Part shown: piece after piece, positions 7,466 to 9,411 of the stretch
How the letters are laid out: the number at the start of each line of letters is the position of its first letter
How positions within the stretch are numbered: the first letter of the stretch is position 1
Assembly (NCBI GenBank): GCA_023144585.1
Contig: JAGLFI010000032.1
Coordinates: forward strand, 1 to 9,411
Direction of reading: 5' to 3'
Source of the DNA: Desulfobacula sp.
Lineage (GTDB): Bacteria; Desulfobacterota; Desulfobacteria; Desulfobacterales; Desulfobacteraceae
DNA: 9,411 nt
Notes under the pieces: generated by a model
The model's input: the letters and a program-made list of their open reading frames with translations, nothing else
What the model was told of the DNA's origin: nothing
Databases searched by the model: none
Made by a program: the position numbers and the translations under genes

Positions 7466-8488
7466 ATGAAAAAAAAGAGTAGGCTCAGGTTATTATGGTA
7501 TTATGCCATTGGCGTGATTGCGGTCTGGTCTTTGTTTACAGGTCTGTCTTTGTTATGGCACCATAAAACAACGCACGCCAATGCACTGGACGCCGCTAGA
7601 ATAGAAGCAAAAGAAACATTCCTGAACCATGTCATTTATAGAAGCTGGAATGCCGGTCACGGAGGACTTTATGCTCGGATTACAAAAAAGACACAGACCA
7701 ACCCATATCTTGATGTACCCGAGCGTGATATTCAGACACCCTCCGGTGTAAAGCTCACTAAAATCAACCCTGCTTTTATGACACGCCAGGTAAATGAAAT
7801 GGCCTTTGAAAAATTCGGATATATCGGTCATATCACCAGCCTCAACCCCATTCGACCTGAAAACAAACCAGATGCCTGGGAAACTTTTGCATTGAAAAAA
7901 TTTGAACAGGGCAAAGATGAGGTCAGTTCCCTTGAAATGATTAATACAGAGGAATATATGAGATTAATGCGCCCTTTGATCACTGAAAAAGGATGCCTGA
8001 AATGCCATGCAAAACAAGGATATAAAGAAGGGGATATCAGAGGCGGTATCAGCGTTGCCGTCCCAATGAAACCACACTTTGCCATTAAAAAGGTAAATTT
8101 CAAAAGCCTTGTCCTGATATATTGTTCCCTCTGGCTGACAGGGCTTATCGGGACATTTTTTTTCTTTTTAATTTTAAACCGGCAGGTTCAAAAACGACTG
8201 AACGTTGAAGAAGAACTGCGTCACCATGAAAAGCTGGAAGGTGTGATAGAAATGGCCCGGGCAGTCTGTCACGAACTGAACCAGCCCTTGCAAACGATCC
8301 TGGGAAATTCAGAAATCATTCTGCTGGAGGATAAGGGCAGGCAGATCCATTCAAACCGGGTTAAACTGATCAAGGAACAGGCTGAGCGAATGGGAGAGAT
8401 GACCAGAAAACTGATAAAAATAGCCAGTTATGAAATAAAAGATATGCCCCAGGGCAAAGTCATCGACATTGAAAAATCATCCCATTGA
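7466..8488 (+). CDS. Membrane heme-c sensor: DUF3365 domain plus HisKA, no ATPase domain
   Basis: Likely an inner-membrane redox or ligand sensor. With the start at ATG 7466 it has 340 residues: TM1 (about 11-31), a periplasmic DUF3365/Tll0287-like domain (about 40-205), TM2 (about 213-237), a short linker and a HisKA dimerization helix pair (about 252-325). The sensor domain has the family phrases RSWNAGHGG, VPERDI, ITSLNPIRPENKP and GDIRGGISVAVPM, and one CxxCH heme-c site (Cys177, Cys180, His181). The H-box is CHELNQPLQ with His269. The protein ends about 15 residues after HisKA, at DMPQGKVIDIEKSSH, so the HATPase_c domain is absent; there is no HAMP or PAS domain. The frame stays open upstream, so starts at 7451 (GTG), 7430 (ATG) or 7370 (TTG) are possible; I chose 7466 because MKKK then TM1 is a normal N-terminus, although its ribosome site is weak. 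It stands alone and converges with the transporter gene, with 8 nt between the stops. Domain calls are firm; the signal and partner are unknown. Confidence 0.85.
   Translation: MKKKSRLRLLWYYAIGVIAVWSLFTGLSLLWHHKTTHANALDAARIEAKETFLNHVIYRSWNAGHGGLYARITKKTQTNPYLDVPERDIQTPSGVKLTKINPAFMTRQVNEMAFEKFGYIGHITSLNPIRPENKPDAWETFALKKFEQGKDEVSSLEMINTEEYMRLMRPLITEKGCLKCHAKQGYKEGDIRGGISVAVPMKPHFAIKKVNFKSLVLIYCSLWLTGLIGTFFFFLILNRQVQKRLNVEEELRHHEKLEGVIEMARAVCHELNQPLQTILGNSEIILLEDKGRQIHSNRVKLIKEQAERMGEMTRKLIKIASYEIKDMPQGKVIDIEKSSH
7994..8008 (+). other. CxxCH heme c attachment motif
   Basis: Codes for Cys-Leu-Lys-Cys-His in the periplasmic domain of the sensor. The match is exact and lies on the predicted outside of the membrane, where cytochrome c maturation attaches heme. 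Conserved family sequence (RLMRPL before, GDIRGG after) surrounds it, so it is unlikely to be chance. Confidence 0.85.
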
Positions 8489-8496
8489 ACCCGTAT

Positions 8497-9373
8497 TTAT
8501 GATGATTTCGCTTTCCCGCTCATACCAAAGTATATTGCTGTTAACACAATCATTACTCCCGTCCATCCTGCTATCCCTGTCTGCCTGTTAAAAAATACAA
8601 CATCCCAGACAAAAGAAAATGCCGGTTGTAACAAGAAAATCAGGCCTGCATAAGATGCTTTGATCTTTGGCAGGGCATTGGAAATTATCACCCATGCAGC
8701 GAACTGAATAAAAAGCCCCAGACAGATCAATGATACCAGGGTTGTCATATCTGGGATACCAAAAGACTCGTTTGAAGCACAAATCTTGCCGTCTAAAAAA
8801 AATGAACTGGCCACGGATAAAAGCATAAGATAATAAAACAGGAAAAAGTCCTTTTCATCGGATTGAAGCTGCCGCAATAATAGCAAAAACATACTGTAAA
8901 ATACTGCTGTTGCGATTCCAAAAACAAGTCCCATAACATAGTCCCGGCATATCGACACCAACGATAAAAAACAGCCCGAAAAATACCAATAGCAAGGATA
9001 AAACAAACTTTACGCCAATTTTCTCTTTAAATACGAAAAACCCGACAATGGAAAGAACAAAGACCTGGCAATTGCCTAGTATGGTGGCAAGCCCCGGACC
9101 GACATATTGAATACTCAAATGCCAGGCCCAAAGATCAAGAGCAAATAAAAGACCGCACACAACAGCAAGTAGATTCTTTTGCAAACTCCTTTTTTTAAAT
9201 TCTTTTTTGACAATACAGGCACAAATAAGAAAAAAACTGCCAAACAAGACCCTGTAAAAGGCTGACACCGAAGAAGAGACATGGGATGTTTCTACCAGTA
9301 TACTGGAAAAGCTGATGATAAGTGCACCCATAATGAGTGCAGGAACAGGCTGGAAAAGCTTTTTTCTGTTCAA
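8497..9373 (-). pseudogene. EamA/DMT-family transporter interrupted by a frameshift
   Basis: The product would be a ten-helix inner-membrane drug/metabolite transporter of the EamA family (two repeats of five TM helices); the substrate is unknown. Two overlapping minus-strand frames hold the halves. The 9373-to-8945 frame gives residues 1-143 (MGALIISFSSILVETS, SAFYRVLFG, LDLWAWHLSIQYVGPGLATIL), through TM5 to VGVDMP. The 8943-to-8497 frame resumes with DYVMGLVFGIATAVFYSMF and runs to the end, including FLLQPAFSFVWDVVFF. Skipping one base of the CCC at 8943-8945 (plus strand) joins them into a 291-residue protein of normal length with no other damage. The TTG start at 9373 has AAGGA about 10 nt upstream; the frame is open to the right edge without ATG, so a start beyond the window is possible. 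It could be a recent pseudogene, a sequencing error or, least likely, programmed frameshifting. Confidence 0.8.
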
Positions 9374-9411
9374 TATTCTATAATCCTTCAGTGATGTCCG
9401 GTTAAGTTTTT

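Noticed and set aside
8474..8508. Inverted repeat AAATCATC ... GATGATTT as a bidirectional terminator for the convergent sensor and transporter genes
   Set aside because: The arms are perfect over 8 nt, but the stem is AT-rich, the loop is 19 nt, and no proper T-tract follows; too weak to call.
8855..9006. Two separate overlapping transporter genes
   Set aside because: Each frame holds only half of one EamA protein, and the halves join exactly at one point, so a single interrupted gene explains both.
1..9411. Mobile element, phage, CRISPR or defence island
   Set aside because: No transposase, integrase, direct-repeat array, tRNA or defence gene was found; most of the window is conserved core genes.

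Overview
The window reads as a chromosomal housekeeping segment of an AT-rich, Gram-negative, probably anaerobic bacterium, most likely a sulfate-reducing member of the Desulfobacterales (Desulfobacterota). The basis is the secD-secF-lipoprotein-dprA-topA order, a c-type-heme sensor of a kind common in deltaproteobacterial anaerobes, and a histidine-kinase tail that I recall from Desulfobacteraceae proteins. The assignment is inference from memory, not from a search.

Layout. Positions 1-6712 hold a compact plus-strand run that looks like one operon: secD (its 5' end is off the left edge), secF, a CpoB/YbgF-like TPR lipoprotein, dprA and topA. Gaps are 0-14 nt, and the dprA stop overlaps a TTG start of topA. 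Position 6731-7294 is efp on the minus strand, convergent with topA. A 75-171 nt divergent region follows, its length depending on the start chosen for the next gene. Positions 7466-8488 (plus) encode a membrane sensor with a periplasmic DUF3365 (Tll0287-like) domain carrying a CxxCH heme-c motif and a cytoplasmic HisKA domain, but no ATPase domain. Positions 8497-9373 (minus) encode an EamA/DMT-family transporter split by a single frameshift near 8944.

How the genes fit together. SecD/SecF are the proton-driven accessory pair of the SecYEG translocon. CpoB is an exported lipoprotein of the Tol-Pal/peptidoglycan machinery. DprA and TopA act on DNA. EF-P relieves ribosome stalling at polyproline. 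The last two genes are accessory: a redox or ligand sensor and a damaged metabolite exporter.

Most notable points. (1) SecF carries about 48 extra residues that look like a degenerate tandem copy of its own TM hairpin, giving a predicted 8-TM SecF. (2) The heme-c sensor ends right after its HisKA helices with no catalytic domain, so it must rely on a partner or act by another mechanism. (3) The EamA gene is intact except for one frame change. I saw no tRNA, rRNA, CRISPR array, insertion sequence or phage gene.
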